The position numbers and the translations under genes are program-made. The notes beneath the pieces are model-generated. The model saw only the letters and a list, made by a program, of their open reading frames with translations. It ran no database searches and was not told where the DNA came from. From Auanema rhodensis (lineage: Eukaryota > Nematoda > Chromadorea > Rhabditida > Rhabditidae), in NCBI GenBank assembly GCA_964057225.1, contig OZ059895.1, positions 23,508,688 through 23,572,687 on the forward strand: 64,000 bases of DNA, read 5' to 3'. Of this stretch, positions 1-12,887 are shown piece by piece. Numbering within the stretch: the stretch's first letter is position 1; each line of letters starts with the position of its first letter.

Positions 1-17
1 GCACCGAGATATCAACT

Positions 18-39
18 GATATAAGTTCACACTTATATC
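18..39. repeat. Dyad 1 of the monomer (8-bp stem)
   Basis: GATATAAG (18-25) and CTTATATC (32-39) are perfect inverted repeats around a 6-nt loop. The dyad recurs in nearly every monomer. Some copies (for example 2458, 3160, 23418, 24120, and on the minus strand the units ending at 28213 and 48216) carry TATGTTC instead of TAAGTTC, which breaks one pair. No function can be read from it. Confidence 0.8.
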
Positions 40-67
40 CTCGATTTTCACCCTGAAGAATTAATTT

Positions 68-84
68 TTTCGTTGAATAACATT
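68..84 (+). other. Partial CENP-B-box-like sequence in the monomer
   Basis: TTTCGTTGAATAACATT (68-84) matches the first eight bases of the mammalian CENP-B box (YTTCGTTG) and the A at box position 10, but lacks the required CGGG at positions 13-16. It occurs in almost every monomer, with TTGTATAAC or TTTTGTTG variants in some. A matching half-box can arise by chance in 351 bp, so I give it little weight. Confidence 0.2.
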
Positions 85-103
85 GTCCATCGTCTTTGCC
101 TTG

Positions 104-182
104 AAAAAAGAAATCTAAAAACATCTACTTTTTGCTAAATTATTTTGAAATTTTTCGAAAAAATTTTTGTCAAAATGTTTTT
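104..182. repeat. A/T-tract zone of the monomer
   Basis: Runs of A or T of 4-6 bases start at monomer positions 104, 117, 129, 143, 151, 158, 164, 172 and 178. They include the palindrome TTTTTCGAAAAA (151-162) and A6T5 (158-168). Spacing of about 12-14 bp between the first runs suggests intrinsic curvature, which is inference. Several structural breakpoints of the window fall in this zone. Confidence 0.7.
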
Positions 183-189
183 GGAAGCA

Positions 190-217
190 ATGTTGAGTGT
201 ACATGGAAACTCAACAT
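190..217. repeat. Dyad 2 of the monomer (9-bp stem around TGTACA)
   Basis: ATGTTGAGT (190-198) and ACTCAACAT (209-217) form a perfect 9-bp inverted repeat with a 10-nt loop, and TGTACA overlaps its inner edge. Copies with GCATTG in place of GCAATG (common from 7974 to 23066) lose only the outermost pair. The rest of the dyad is conserved on both strands of the window. Confidence 0.8.
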
Positions 218-300
218 ACACTAATGCATCATTTTTCAAACGATCATAACTAATTTTTGTATTAAGCGTTTCTCCATGTAGTATAGTGCATTCGATGCGG

Positions 301-351
301 ATTTTTAAGCTGCGTCGATCTGTGTTATCAGATTTGCGCTAGCTTAAAAAT
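301..351. repeat. Dyad 3: nested hairpin at the monomer end
   Basis: ATTTTTAAGCT (301-311) pairs perfectly with AGCTTAAAAAT (341-351). Past a one-base bulge (340), GCG (312-314) can pair with CGC (337-339). Inside, ATCTG (318-322) pairs with CAGAT (329-333) around TGTTAT. This is the strongest dyad of the monomer and it is nearly invariant. The B/C inversion breakpoint falls at its stem/loop border (monomer position 311/312). Cruciform formation is inference. Confidence 0.8.
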
Positions 352-3300
352 GCACCGAGATATCAACTGATATAAGTTCACACTTATATCCTCGATTTTC
401 ACCCTGAAGAATTAATTTTTTCGTTGAATAACATTGTCCATCGTCTTTGCCTTGAAAAAAGGAATCTAAAAACATCTACTTTTTGCTAAATTATTTTGAA
501 ATTTTTCGAAAAAATTTTTGTCAAAATGTTTTTGGAAGCAATGTTGAGTGTACATGGAAACTCAACATACACTAAGGCATCATTTTTCAAACGATCATAA
601 CTAATTTTTGTATTAAGCGTTTCTCAATGTAGTATAGTGCATTCGATGCAGATTTTTAAGCTGCGTCGATCTGTGTTATCAGATTTGCGCTAGCTTAAAA
701 ATGCACCGAGATATCAACTGATATAAGTTCACACTTATATCCTCGATTTTCACCCTGAAGAATCAATTTTTTCGTTGAATAACATTGTCCATCGTCTTTG
801 CCTTGAAAAAAGGAATCTAAAAACATCTACTTTTTGCTAAATTATTTTGAAATTTTTCGAAAAAATTTTTGTCAAAATGTTTTTGGAAGCAATGTTGAGT
901 GTACATGGAAACTCAACATACACTAATGCATCATTTTTCAAACGATCATAACTAATTTTTGTATTAAGCGTTTCTCCATGTAGTATAGTGCATTCGATGC
1001 GGATTTTTAAGCTGCGTCGATCTGTGTTATCAGATTTGCGCTAGCTTAAAAATGCACCGAGATATCAACTGATATAAGTTCACACTTATATCCTCGATTT
1101 TCACCCTGAAGAATTAATTTTTTCGTTGAATAACATTGTCCATCGTCTTTGCCTTGAAAAAAGGAATCTAAAAACATCTACTTTTTGCTAAATTATTTTG
1201 AAATTTTTCGAAAAAATTTTTGTCAAAATGTTTTTGGAAGCAATGTTGAGTGTACATGGAAACTCAACATACACTAATGCATCATTTTTCAAACGATCAT
1301 AACTAATTTTTGTATTAAGCGTTTCTCAATGTAGTATAGTGCATTCGATGCAGATTTTTAAGCTGCGTCGATCTGTGTTATCAGATTTGCGCTAGCTTAA
1401 AAATGCACCGAGATATCAACTGATATAAGTTCACACTTATATCCTCGATTTTCACCCTGAAGAATTAATTTTTTCGTTGAATAACATTGTCCATCGTCTT
1501 TGCCTTGAAAAAAGGAATCTAAAAACATCTACTTTTTGCTAAATTATTTTGAAATTTTTCGAAAAAATTTTTGTCAAAATGTTTTTGGAAGCAATGTTGA
1601 GTGTACATGGAAACTCAACATACACTAATGCATCATTTTTCAAACGATCATAACTAATTTTTGTATTAAGCGTTTCTCCATGTAGTATAGTGCATTCGAT
1701 GCGGATTTTTAAGCTGCGTCGATCTGTGTTATCAGATTTGCGCTAGCTTAAAAATGCACCGAGATATCAACTGATATAAGTTCACACTTATATCCTCGAT
1801 TTTCACCCTGAAGAATTAATTTTTTCGTTGAATAACATTGTCCATCGTCTTTGCCTTGAAAAAAGGAATCTAAAAACATCTACTTTTTGCTAAATTATTT
1901 TGAAATTTTTCGAAAAAATTTTTGTCAAAATGTTTTTGGAAGCAATGTTGAGTGTACATGGAAACTCAACATACACTAATGCATCATTTTTCAAACGATC
2001 ATAACTAATTTTTGTATTAAGCGTTTCTCCATGTAGTATAGTGCATTCGATGCGGATTTTTAAGCTGCGTCGATCTGTGTTATCAGATTTGCGCTAGCTT
2101 AAAAATGCACCGAGATATCAACTGATATAAGTTCACACTTATATCCTCGATTTTCACCCTGAAGAATTAATTTTTTCGTTGAATAACAATGTCCATCGTC
2201 TTTGCCTTGAAAAAAGGAATCTAAAAACATCTACTTTTTGCTAAATTATTTTGAAATTTTTCGAAAAAATTTTTGTCAAAATGTTTTTGGAAGCAATGTT
2301 GAGTGTACATGGAAACTCAACATACACTAATGCATCATTTTTCAAACGATCATAACTAATTTTTGTATTAAGCGTTTCTCAATGTAGTATAGTGCATTCG
2401 ATGCGGATTTTTAAGCTGCGTCGATCTGTGTTATCAGATTTGCGCTAGCTTAAAAATGCACCGAGATATCAACTGATATATGTTCACACTTATATCCTCG
2501 ATTTTCACCCTGAAGAATTAATTTTTTCGTTGAATAACAATGTCCATCGTCTTTGCCTTGAAAAAAGGAATCTAAAAACATCTACTTTTTGCTAAATTAT
2601 TTCGAAATTTTTCGAAAAAATTTTTGTCAAAATGTTTTTGGAAGCAATGTTGAGTGTACATGGAAACTCAACATACACTAATGCATCATTTTTCAAACGA
2701 TCATAACTAATTTTTGTATTAAGCGTTTCTCCATGTAGTATAGTGCATTCGATGCGGATTTTTAAGCTGCGTCGATCTGTGTTATCAGATTTGCGCTAGC
2801 TTAAAAATGCACCGAGATATCAACTGATATAAGTTCACACTTATATCCTCGATTTTCACCCTGAAGAATTAATTTTTTCGTTGAATAACAATGTCCATCG
2901 TCTTTGCCTTAAAAAAAGAAATCTAAAAACATCTACTTCTTGCTAAATTATTTTGAAATTTTTCGAAAAAATTTTTGTCAAAATGTTTTTGGAAGCAATG
3001 TTGAGTGTACATGGAAACTCAACATACACTAATGCATCATTTTTCAAACGATCATAACTAATTTTTGTATTAAGCGTTTCTCAATGTAGTATAGTGCATT
3101 CGATGCGGATTTTTAAGCTGCGTCGATCTGTGTTATCAGATTTGCGCTAGCTTAAAAATGCACCGAGATATCAACTGATATATGTTCACACTTATATCCT
3201 CGATTTTCACCCTGAAGAATTAATTTTTTCGTTGAATAACAATGTCCATCGTCTTTGCCTTGAAAAAAGGAATCTAAAAACATCTACTTTTTGCTAAATT

Positions 3301-5967
3301 ATTTTGAAATTTTTCGAAAAAATTTTTGTCAAAATGTTTTTGGAAGCAATGTTGAGTGTACATGGAAACTCAACATACACTAATGCATCATTTTTCAAAC
3401 GATCATAACTAATTTTTGTATTAAGCGTTTCTCCATGTAGTATAGTGCATTCGATGCGGATTTTTAAGCTGCGTCGATCTGTGTTATCAGATTTGCGCTA
3501 GCTTAAAAATGCACCGAGATATCAACTGATATAAGTTCACACTTATATCCTCGATTTTCACCCTGAAGAATTAATTTTTTCGTTGAATAACATTGTCCAT
3601 CGTCTTTGCCTTGAAAAAAGAAATCTAAAAACATCTACTTTTTGCTAAATTATTTTGAAATTTTTCGAAAAAATTTTTGTCAAAATGTTTTTGGAAGCAA
3701 TGTTGAGTGTACATGGAAACTCAACATACACTAATGCATCATTTTTCAAACGATCATAACTAATTTTTGTATTAAGCGTTTCTCCATGTAGTATAGTGCA
3801 TTCGATGCGGATTTTTAAGCTGCGTCGATCTGTGTTATCAGATTTGCGCTAGCTTAAAAATGCACCGAGATATCAACTGATATAAGTTCACACTTATATC
3901 CTCGATTTTCACCCTGAAGAATTAATTTTTTCGTTGAATAACATTGTCCATCGTCTTTGCCTTGAAAAAAGGAATCTAAAAACATCTACTTTTTGCTAAA
4001 TTATTTTGAAATTTTTCGAAAAAATTTTTGTCAAAATGTTTTTGGAAGCAATGTTGAGTGTACATGGAAACTCAACATACACTAAGGCATCATTTTTCAA
4101 ACGATCATAACTAATTTTTGTATTAAGCGTTTCTCAATGTAGTATAGTGCATTCGATGCAGATTTTTAAGCTGCGTCGATCTGTGTTATCAGATTTGCGC
4201 TAGCTTAAAAATGCACCGAGATATCAACTGATATAAGTTCACACTTATATCCTCGATTTTCACCCTGAAGAATCAATTTTTTCGTTGAATAACATTGTCC
4301 ATCGTCTTTGCCTTGAAAAAAGGAATCTAAAAACATCTACTTTTTGCTAAATTATTTTGAAATTTTTCGAAAAAATTTTTGTCAAAATGTTTTTGGAAGC
4401 AATGTTGAGTGTACATGGAAACTCAACATACACTAATGCATCATTTTTCAAACGATCATAACTAATTTTTGTATTAAGCGTTTCTCCATGTAGTATAGTG
4501 CATTCGATGCGGATTTTTAAGCTGCGTCGATCTGTGTTATCAGATTTGCGCTAGCTTAAAAATGCACCGAGATATCAACTGATATAAGTTCACACTTATA
4601 TCCTCGATTTTCACCCTGAAGAATTAATTTTTTCGTTGAATAACATTGTCCATCGTCTTTGCCTTGAAAAAAGGAATCTAAAAACATCTACTTTTTGCTA
4701 AATTATTTTGAAATTTTTCGAAAAAATTTTTGTCAAAATGTTTTTGGAAGCAATGTTGAGTGTACATGGAAACTCAACATACACTAATGCATCATTTTTC
4801 AAACGATCATAACTAATTTTTGTATTAAGCGTTTCTCAATGTAGTATAGTGCATTCGATGCAGATTTTTAAGCTGCGTCGATCTGTGTTATCAGATTTGC
4901 GCTAGCTTAAAAATGCACCGAGATATCAACTGATATAAGTTCACACTTATATCCTCGATTTTCACCCTGAAGAATTAATTTTTTCGTTGAATAACATTGT
5001 CCATCGTCTTTGCCTTGAAAAAAGGAATCTAAAAACATCTACTTTTTGCTGAATTATTTTGAAATTTTTCGAAAAAATTTTTGTCAAAATGTTTTTGGAA
5101 GCAATGTTGAGTGTACATGGAAACTCAACATACACTAATGCATCATTTTTCAAACGATCATAACTAATTTTTGTATTAAGCGTTTCTCCATGTAGTATAG
5201 TGCATTCGATGCGGATTTTTAAGCTGCGTCGATCTGTGTTATCAGATTTGCGCTAGCTTAAAAATGCACCGAGATATCAACTGATATAAGTTCACACTTA
5301 TATCCTCGATTTTCACCCTGAAGAATTAATTTTTTCGTTGAATAACAATGTCCATCGTCTTTGCCTTGAAAAAAGAAATCTAAAAACATCTACTTTTTGC
5401 TAAATTATTTTGAAATTTTTCGAAAAAATTTTTGTCAAAATGTTTTTGGAAGCAATGTTGAGTGTACATGGAAACTCAACATACACTAATGCATCATTTT
5501 TCAAACGATCATAACTAATTTTTATATTAAGCGTTTCTCAATGTAGTATAGTGCATTCGATGCGGATTTTTAAGCTGCGTCGATCTGTGTTATCAGATTT
5601 GCGCTAGCTTAAAAATGCACCGAGATATCAACTGATATAAGTTCACACTTAGATCCTCGATTTTCACCCTGAAGAATTAATTTTTTTGTTGAATAACAAT
5701 GTCCATCGTCTTTGCCTTGAAAAAACAAATCTAAAAACAACTACTTTTCGCTAAATTATTTTGAAATTTTTCGAAAAAATTTTTGTCAAAATGTTTTTGG
5801 AAGCAATGTTGAGTGTACATGGAAACTCAACATACACTAATGCATCATTTTTCAAACGATCATAACTAATTTTTGTATTAAGCGTTTCTCAATGTAGTAT
5901 AGTGCATTCGATGCGGATTTTTAAGCTGCGTCGATCTGTTTTATCAGATTTGCGCTAGCTTAAAAAT

Positions 5968-6218
5968 GCACCGAGATATCAACTGATATAAGTTCCCACT
6001 TATATCCTCGATTTTCACCCTGAAGAATTATTTTTGTCAAAATGTTTTTGGAAGCAATGTTGAGTGTACATGGAAACTCAACATACACTAATGCATCATT
6101 TTTCAAACGATCATAACTAATTTTTGTATTAAGCGTTTCTCCATGTAGTATAGTGCATTCGATGCGGATTTTTAAGCTGCGTCGATCTGTGTTATCAGAT
6201 TTGCGCTAGCTTAAAAAT
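5968..6218 (+). repeat. Monomer with a 100-bp internal deletion
   Basis: This copy is 251 bp long. Sequence runs to monomer position 63 (GAAGAATTA, ending at 6030) and resumes at position 164 (TTTTTGTC, from 6031), so positions 64-163 are missing. Microhomology is minimal, about one A. It is the only shortened internal copy in the plus-strand block, and it shifts the array register by 100 bp. The monomer just before it (5617-5967) is unusually diverged, with ACTTAGATCC, AAAACAAATC and TGTTTTATC variants. Confidence 0.95.
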
Positions 6219-7973
6219 GCACCGAGATATCAACTGATATAAGTTCACACTTATATCCTCGATTTTCACCCTGAAGAATTAATTTTTTCGTTGAATAACA
6301 TTGTCCATCGTCTTTGCCTTGAAAAAAGGAATCTAAAAACATCTACTTTTTGCTAAATTATTTTGAAATTTTTCGAAAAAATTTTTGTCAAAATGTTTTT
6401 GGAAGCAATGTTGAGTGTACATGGAAACTCAACATACACTAATGCATCATTTTTCAAACGATCATAACTAATTTTTGTATTAAGCGTTTCTCAATGTAGT
6501 ATAGTGCATTCGATGCGGATTTTTAAGCTGCGTCGATCTGTGTTATCAGATTTGCGCTAGCTTAAAAATGCACCGAGATATCAACTGATATATGTTCACA
6601 CTTATATCCTCGATTTTCACCCTGAAGAATTAATTTTTTCGTTGAATAACAATGTCCATCGTCTTTGCCTTGAAAAAAGGAATCTAAAAACATCTACTTT
6701 TTGCTAAATTATTTTGAAATTTTTCGAAAAAATTTTTGTCAAAATGTTTTTGGAAGCAATGTTGAGTGTACATGGAAACTCAACATACACTAATGCATCA
6801 TTTTTCAAACGATCATAACTAATTTTTGTATTAAGCGTTTCTCCATGTAGTATAGTGCATTCGATGCGGATTTTTAAGCTGCGTCGATCTGTGTTATCAG
6901 ATTTGCGCTAGCTTAAAAATGCACCGAGATATCAACTGATATAAGTTCACACTTTTATCCTCGATTTTCACCCTGAAGAATTAATTTTTTCGTTGAATAA
7001 CATTGTCCATCGTCTTTGCCTTGAAAAAAGAAATCTAAAAACATCTACTTTTTGCTAAATTATTTTGAAATTTTTCGAAAAAATTTTTGTCAAAATGTTT
7101 TTGGAAGCAATGTTGAGTGTACATGGAAACTCAACATACACTAATGCATCATTTTTCAAAGGATCATAACTAATTTTTGTATTAAGCGTTTCTCAATGTA
7201 GTATAGTGCATTCGATGCGGATTTTTAAGCTGCGTCGATCTGTGTTATCAGATTTGCGCTAGCTTAAAAATGCACCGAGATATCAACTGATATAAGTTCA
7301 CACTTATATCCTCGATTTTCACCCTGAAGGAATAATTTTTTCGTTGAATAACATTGTCCATCGTCTTTGCCTTGAAAAAAGGAATCTAAAAACATCTACT
7401 TTTTGCTAAATTATCTTGAAATTTTTCGAAAAAATTTTTGTCAAAATGTTTTTGGAAGCAATGTTGAGTGTACATGGAAACTCAACATACACTAATGCAT
7501 CATTTTTCAAACGATCATAACTAATTTTTGTATTAAGCGTTTCTCAATGTAGTATAGTGCATTCGATGCGGATTTTTAAGCTGCGTCGATCTGTGTTATC
7601 AGATTTGCGCTAGCTTAAAAATGCACCGAGATATCAACTGATATAAGTTCACACTTATATCCTCGATTTTCACCCTGAAGGAATAATTTTTTCGTTGAAT
7701 AACATTGTCCATCGTCTTTGCCTTGAAAAAAGGAATCTAAAAACATCTACTTTTTGCTAAATTATTTTGAAATTTTTCGAAAAAATTTTTGTCAAAATGT
7801 TTTTGGAAGCAATGTTGAGTGTACATGGAAACTCAACATACACTAATGCATCATTTTTCAAACGATCATAACTAATTTTTGTATTAAGCGTTTCTCAATG
7901 TAGTATAGTGCATTCGATGCGGATTTTTAAGCTGCGTCGATCTGTGTTATCAGATTTGCGCTAGCTTAAAAAT

Positions 7974-10900
7974 GCACCGAGATATCAACTGATATAAGTT
8001 CACACTTATATCCTCGATTTTCACCCTGAAGGAATAATTTTTTCGTTGAATAACATTGTCCATCGTCTTTGCCTTGGAAAAAGAAATCTAAAAACAACTA
8101 CTTTTTGCTAAATTATTTTGAAATTTTTCGAAAAAATTTTTGTCAAAATGTTTTTGGAAGCATTGTTGAGTGTACATGGAAACTCAACATACACTAATGC
8201 ATCATTTTTCAAACGATCATAACTAATTTTTGTATTAAGCGTTTCTCAATGTAGTATAGTGCATTCGATGCGGATTTTTAAGCTGCATCGATCTGTGTTA
8301 TCAGATTTGCGCTAGCTTAAAAATGCACCGAGATATCAACTGATATAAGTTCACACTTATATCCTCGATTTTCACCCTGAAGAATTAAATTTTTCGTTGA
8401 ATAACATTGTCCATCGTCTTTGCCTTGAAAAAAGGAATCTAAAAACATCTACTTTTTGCTAAATTATTTTGAAATTTTTCGAAAAAATTTTTGTCAAAAT
8501 GTTTTTGGAAGCATTGTTGAGTGTACATGGAAACTCAACATACACTAATGCATCATTTTTCAAACGATCATAACTAATTTTTGTATTAAGCGTTTCTCAA
8601 TGTAGTATAGTGCATTTGATGCGGATTTTTAAGCTGCGTCGATCTGTGTTATCAGATTTGCGCTAGCTTAAAAATGCACCGAGATATCAACTGATATAAG
8701 TTCACACTTATATCCTCGATTTTCACCCTGAAGGAATAATTTTTTCGTTGAATAACATTGTCCATCGTCTTTGCCTTGAAAAAAGGAATCTAAAAACATC
8801 TACTTTTTGCTAAATTATTTTGAAATTTTTCGAAAAAATTTTTGTCAAAATGTTTTTGGAAGCAATGTTGAGTGTACATGGAAACTCAACATACACTAAT
8901 GCATCATTTTTCAAACGATCATAACTAATTTTTGTATTAAGCGTTTCTCAATGTAGTATAGTGCATTCGATGCGGATTTTTAAGCTGCGTCGATCTGTGT
9001 TATCAGATTTGCGCTAGCTTAAAAATGCACCGAGATATCAACTGATATAAGTTCACACTTATATCCTCGATTTTCACCCTGAAGGAATAATTTTTTCGTT
9101 GAATAACATTGTCCATCGTCTTTGCCTTGAAAAAAGGAATCTAAAAACATCTACTTTTTGCTAAATTATTTTGAAATTTTTCGAAAAAATTTTTGTCAAA
9201 ATGTTTTTGGAAGCAATGTTGAGTGTACATGGAAACTCAACATACACTAATGCATCATTTTTCAAACGATCATAACTAATTTTTGTATTAAGCGTTTCTC
9301 AATGTAGTATAGTGCATTCGATGCGGATTTTTAAGCTGCGTCGATCTGTGTTATCCGATTTGCGCTAGCTTAAAAATGCACCGAGATATCAACTGATATA
9401 AGTTCACACTTATATCCTCGATTTTCACCCTGAAGGAATAATTTTTTCGTTGAATAACATTGTCCATCGTCTTTGCCTTGAAAAAAGGAATCTAAAAACA
9501 TCTACTTTTTGCTAAATTATTTTGAAATTTTTCGAAAAAATTTTTGTCAAAATGTTTTTGGAAGCAATGTTGAGTGTACATGGAAACTCAACATACACTA
9601 ATGCATCATTTTTCAAACGATCATAACTAATTTTTGTATCAAGCGTTTCTCAATGTAGTTTAGTGCATTCGATGCGGATTTTTAAGCTGCGTCGATCTGT
9701 GTTATCAGATTTGCGCTAGCTTAAAAATGCACCGAGATATCAACTGATATAAATTCACACTTATATCCTCGATTTTCACCCTGAAGGAATAATTTTTTCG
9801 TTGAATAACATTGTCCATCGTCTTTGCCTTGGAAAAAGGAATCTAAAAACATCTACTTTTTGCTAAATTATTTTGAAATTTTTCGAAAAAATTTTTGTCA
9901 AAATGTTTTTGGAAGCAATGTTGAGTGTACATGGAAACTCAACATACACTAATGCATCATTTTTCAAACGATCATAACTAATTTTTGTATCAAGCGTTTC
10001 TCAATGTAGTATAGTGCATTCGATGCGGATTTTTAAGCTGCGTCGATCTGTGTTATCAGATTTGCGCTAGCTTAAAAATGCACCGAGATATCAACTGATA
10101 TAAGTTCACACTTATATCCTCGATTTTCACCCTGAAGGAATAATTTTTTCGTTGAATAACATTGTCCATCGTCTTTGCCTTGAAAAAAGGAATCTAAAAA
10201 CATCTACTTTTTGCTAAATTATTTTGAAATTTTTCGAAAAAATTTTTGTCAAAATGTTTTTGGAAGCAATGTTGAGTGTACATGGAAACTCAACATACAC
10301 TAATGCATCATTTTTCAAACGATCATAACTAATTTTTGTATTAAGCGTTTCTCAATGTAGTATAGTGCATTCGATGCGGATTTTTAAGCTGCGTCGATCT
10401 GTGTTATCAGATTTGCGCTAGCTTAAAAATGCACCGAGATATCAACTGATATAAGTTCACACTTATATCCTCGATTTTCACCCTGAAGGAATAATTTTTT
10501 CGTTGAATAACATTGTCCATCGTCTTTGCCTTGGAAAAAGAAATCTAAAAACAACTACTTTTTGCTAAATTATTTTGAAATTTTTCGAAAAAATTTTTGT
10601 CAAAATGTTTTTGGAAGCATTGTTGAGTGTACATGGAAACTCAACATACACTAATGCATCATTTTTCAAACGATCATAACTAATTTTTGTATTAAGCGTT
10701 TCTCAATGTAGTATAGTGCATTCGATGCGGATTTTTAAGCTGCATCGATCTGTGTTATCAGATTTGCGCTAGCTTAAAAATGCACCGAGATATCAACTGA
10801 TATAAGTTCACACTTATATCCTCGATTTTCACCCTGAAGAATTAAATTTTTCGTTGAATAACATTGTCCATCGTCTTTGCCTTGAAAAAAGGAATCTAAA

Positions 10901-12217
10901 AACATCTACTTTTTGCTAAATTATTTTGAAATTTTTCGAAAAAATTTTTGTCAAAATGTTTTTGGAAGCATTGTTGAGTGTACATGGAAACTCAACATAC
11001 ACTAATGCATCATTTTTCAAACGATCATAACTAATTTTTGTATTAAGCGTTTCTCAATGTAGTATAGTGCATTTGATGCGGATTTTTAAGCTGCGTCGAT
11101 CTGTGTTATCAGATTTGCGCTAGCTTAAAAATGCACCGAGATATCAACTGATATAAGTTCACACTTATATCCTCGATTTTCACCCTGAAGGAATAATTTT
11201 TTCGTTGAATAACATTGTCCATCGTCTTTGCCTTGAAAAAAGGAATCTAAAAACATCTACTTTTTGCTAAATTATTTTGAAATTTTTCGAAAAAATTTTT
11301 GTCAAAATGTTTTTGGAAGCAATGTTGAGTGTACATGGAAACTCAACATACACTAATGCATCATTTTTCAAACGATCATAACTAATTTTTGTATTAAGCG
11401 TTTCTCAATGTAGTATAGTGCATTCGATGCGGATTTTTAAGCTGCGTCGATCTGTGTTATCAGATTTGCGCTAGCTTAAAAATGCACCGAGATATCAACT
11501 GATATAAGTTCACACTTATATCCTCGATTTTCACCCTGAAGGAATAATTTTTTCGTTGAATAACATTGTCCATCGTCTTTGCCTTGAAAAAAGGAATCTA
11601 AAAACATCTACTTTTTGCTAAATTATTTTGAAATTTTTCGAAAAAATTTTTGTCAAAATGTTTTTGGAAGCAATGTTGAGTGTACATGGAAACTCAACAT
11701 ACACTAATGCATCATTTTTCAAACGATCATAACTAATTTTTGTATTAAGCGTTTCTCAATGTAGTATAGTGCATTCGATGCGGATTTTTAAGCTGCGTCG
11801 ATCTGTGTTATCCGATTTGCGCTAGCTTAAAAATGCACCGAGATATCAACTGATATAAGTTCACACTTATATCCTCGATTTTCACCCTGAAGGAATAATT
11901 TTTTCGTTGAATAACATTGTCCATCGTCTTTGCCTTGAAAAAAGGAATCTAAAAACATCTACTTTTTGCTAAATTATTTTGAAATTTTTCGAAAAAATTT
12001 TTGTCAAAATGTTTTTGGAAGCAATGTTGAGTGTACATGGAAACTCAACATACACTAATGCATCATTTTTCAAACGATCATAACTAATTTTTGTATCAAG
12101 CGTTTCTCAATGTAGTTTAGTGCATTCGATGCGGATTTTTAAGCTGCGTCGATCTGTGTTATCAGATTTGCGCTAGCTTAAAAATGCACCGAGATATCAA
12201 CTGATATAAATTCACAC
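7974..12217 (+). repeat. Higher-order duplication, offset 7 monomers (2457 bp)
   Basis: Monomers from 7974 to about 9760 recur from 10431 to about 12217. Shared markers in order: CCTTGGAAAAAGAAATC with AAACAAC and CTGCATCG (7974/10431); GAATTAAATTTTT with GCATTTGATG (8325/10782); a plain copy; TTATCCGATT (9027/11484); TATCAAGCG with GTAGTTTAG (9378/11835); and ATAAATTCAC at the start of 9729/12186. After that the two copies diverge inside the sixth monomer, between about positions 24 and 102, which locates the exchange point. Confidence 0.85.
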
Positions 12218-12887
12218 TTATATCCTCGATTTTCACCCTGAAGGAATAATTTTTTCGTTGAATAACATTGTCCATCGTCTTTGCCTTGAAAAAAGGAATC
12301 TAAAAACATCTACTTTTTGCTAAATTATTTTGAAATTTTTCGAAAAAATTTTTGTCAAAATGTTTTTGGAAGCATTGTTGAGTGTACATGGAAACTCAAC
12401 ATACACTAATGCATCATTTTTCAAACGATCATAACTAATTTTTGTATTAAGCGTTTCTCAATGTAGTATAGTGCATTCGATGCGGATTTTTAAGCTGCGT
12501 CGATCTGTGTTATCAGATTTGCGCTAGCTTAAAAATGCACCGAGATATCAACTGATATAAGTTCACACTTATATCCTCGATTTTCACCCTGAAGGAATAA
12601 TTTTTTCGTTGAATAACATTGTCCATCGTCTTTGCCTTGGAAAAAGGAATCTAAAAACATCTACTTTTTGCTAAATTATTTTGAAATTTTTCGAAAAAAT
12701 TTTTGTCAAAATGTTTTTGGAAGCATTGTTGAGTGTACATGGAAACTCAACATACACTAATGCATCATTTTTCAAACGATCATAACTAATTTTTGTATTA
12801 AGCGTTTCTCAATGTAGTATAGTGCATTCGATGCGGATTTTTAAGCTGCGTCGATCTGTGTTATCAGATTTGCGCTAGCTTAAAAAT

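Larger units (their letters stand above)
1..351 (+). repeat. Reference monomer of the 351-bp satellite
   Basis: First complete monomer, used here as the coordinate system. G+C is 110 of 351. Landmarks in order: GATATC at 8-13; an 8-bp dyad at 18-39; subtype marker at 59-61; TTTCGTTG at 68-75; an A/T-tract zone at 104-182 with TTTTTCGAAAAA at 151-162 and A6T5 at 158-168; a 9-bp dyad around TGTACA at 190-217; a variable CTCCATG/CTCAATG site near 272-278; GATGCGG or GATGCAG near 295-301; and a nested dyad at 301-351. Stop codons in every frame prevent a long reading frame through a normal monomer. I do not recognise it as a named satellite family. Confidence 0.95.
1..5265 (+). repeat. Higher-order duplication, offset 10 monomers (3510 bp)
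   Basis: The five monomers 1-1755 recur as 3511-5265 with the same diagnostic variants in the same order. They are AAAGAAATC with CTCCATG; then AAGGCATC with CTCAATG and GATGCAG; then GAATCAATT with CTCCATG; then CTCAATG with GATGCAG; then CTCCATG. One later change distinguishes the second copy (A to G at 5051). Intervening monomers 1756-3510 carry different combinations, including TATGTTC and AACAATG types. This is the pattern left by segmental amplification or unequal exchange inside the array. Confidence 0.85.

Noticed and set aside
68-84. Functional CENP-B box
   Set aside because: Only the TTCG half and the central A are present; the CGGG half is missing. It is listed as a weak resemblance only.
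1-351. 351-bp monomer as a dimer of two diverged halves of about 175 bp
   Set aside because: Comparing positions 1-176 with 177-351 by eye shows no consistent alignment beyond A/T runs. A proper self-alignment could reopen this.
4962-5153. 63-codon open frame on the minus strand
   Set aside because: It exists only because one base (5051, A to G) removes a stop codon present in the other monomers. The sequence is ordinary satellite, with no sign of coding constraint.
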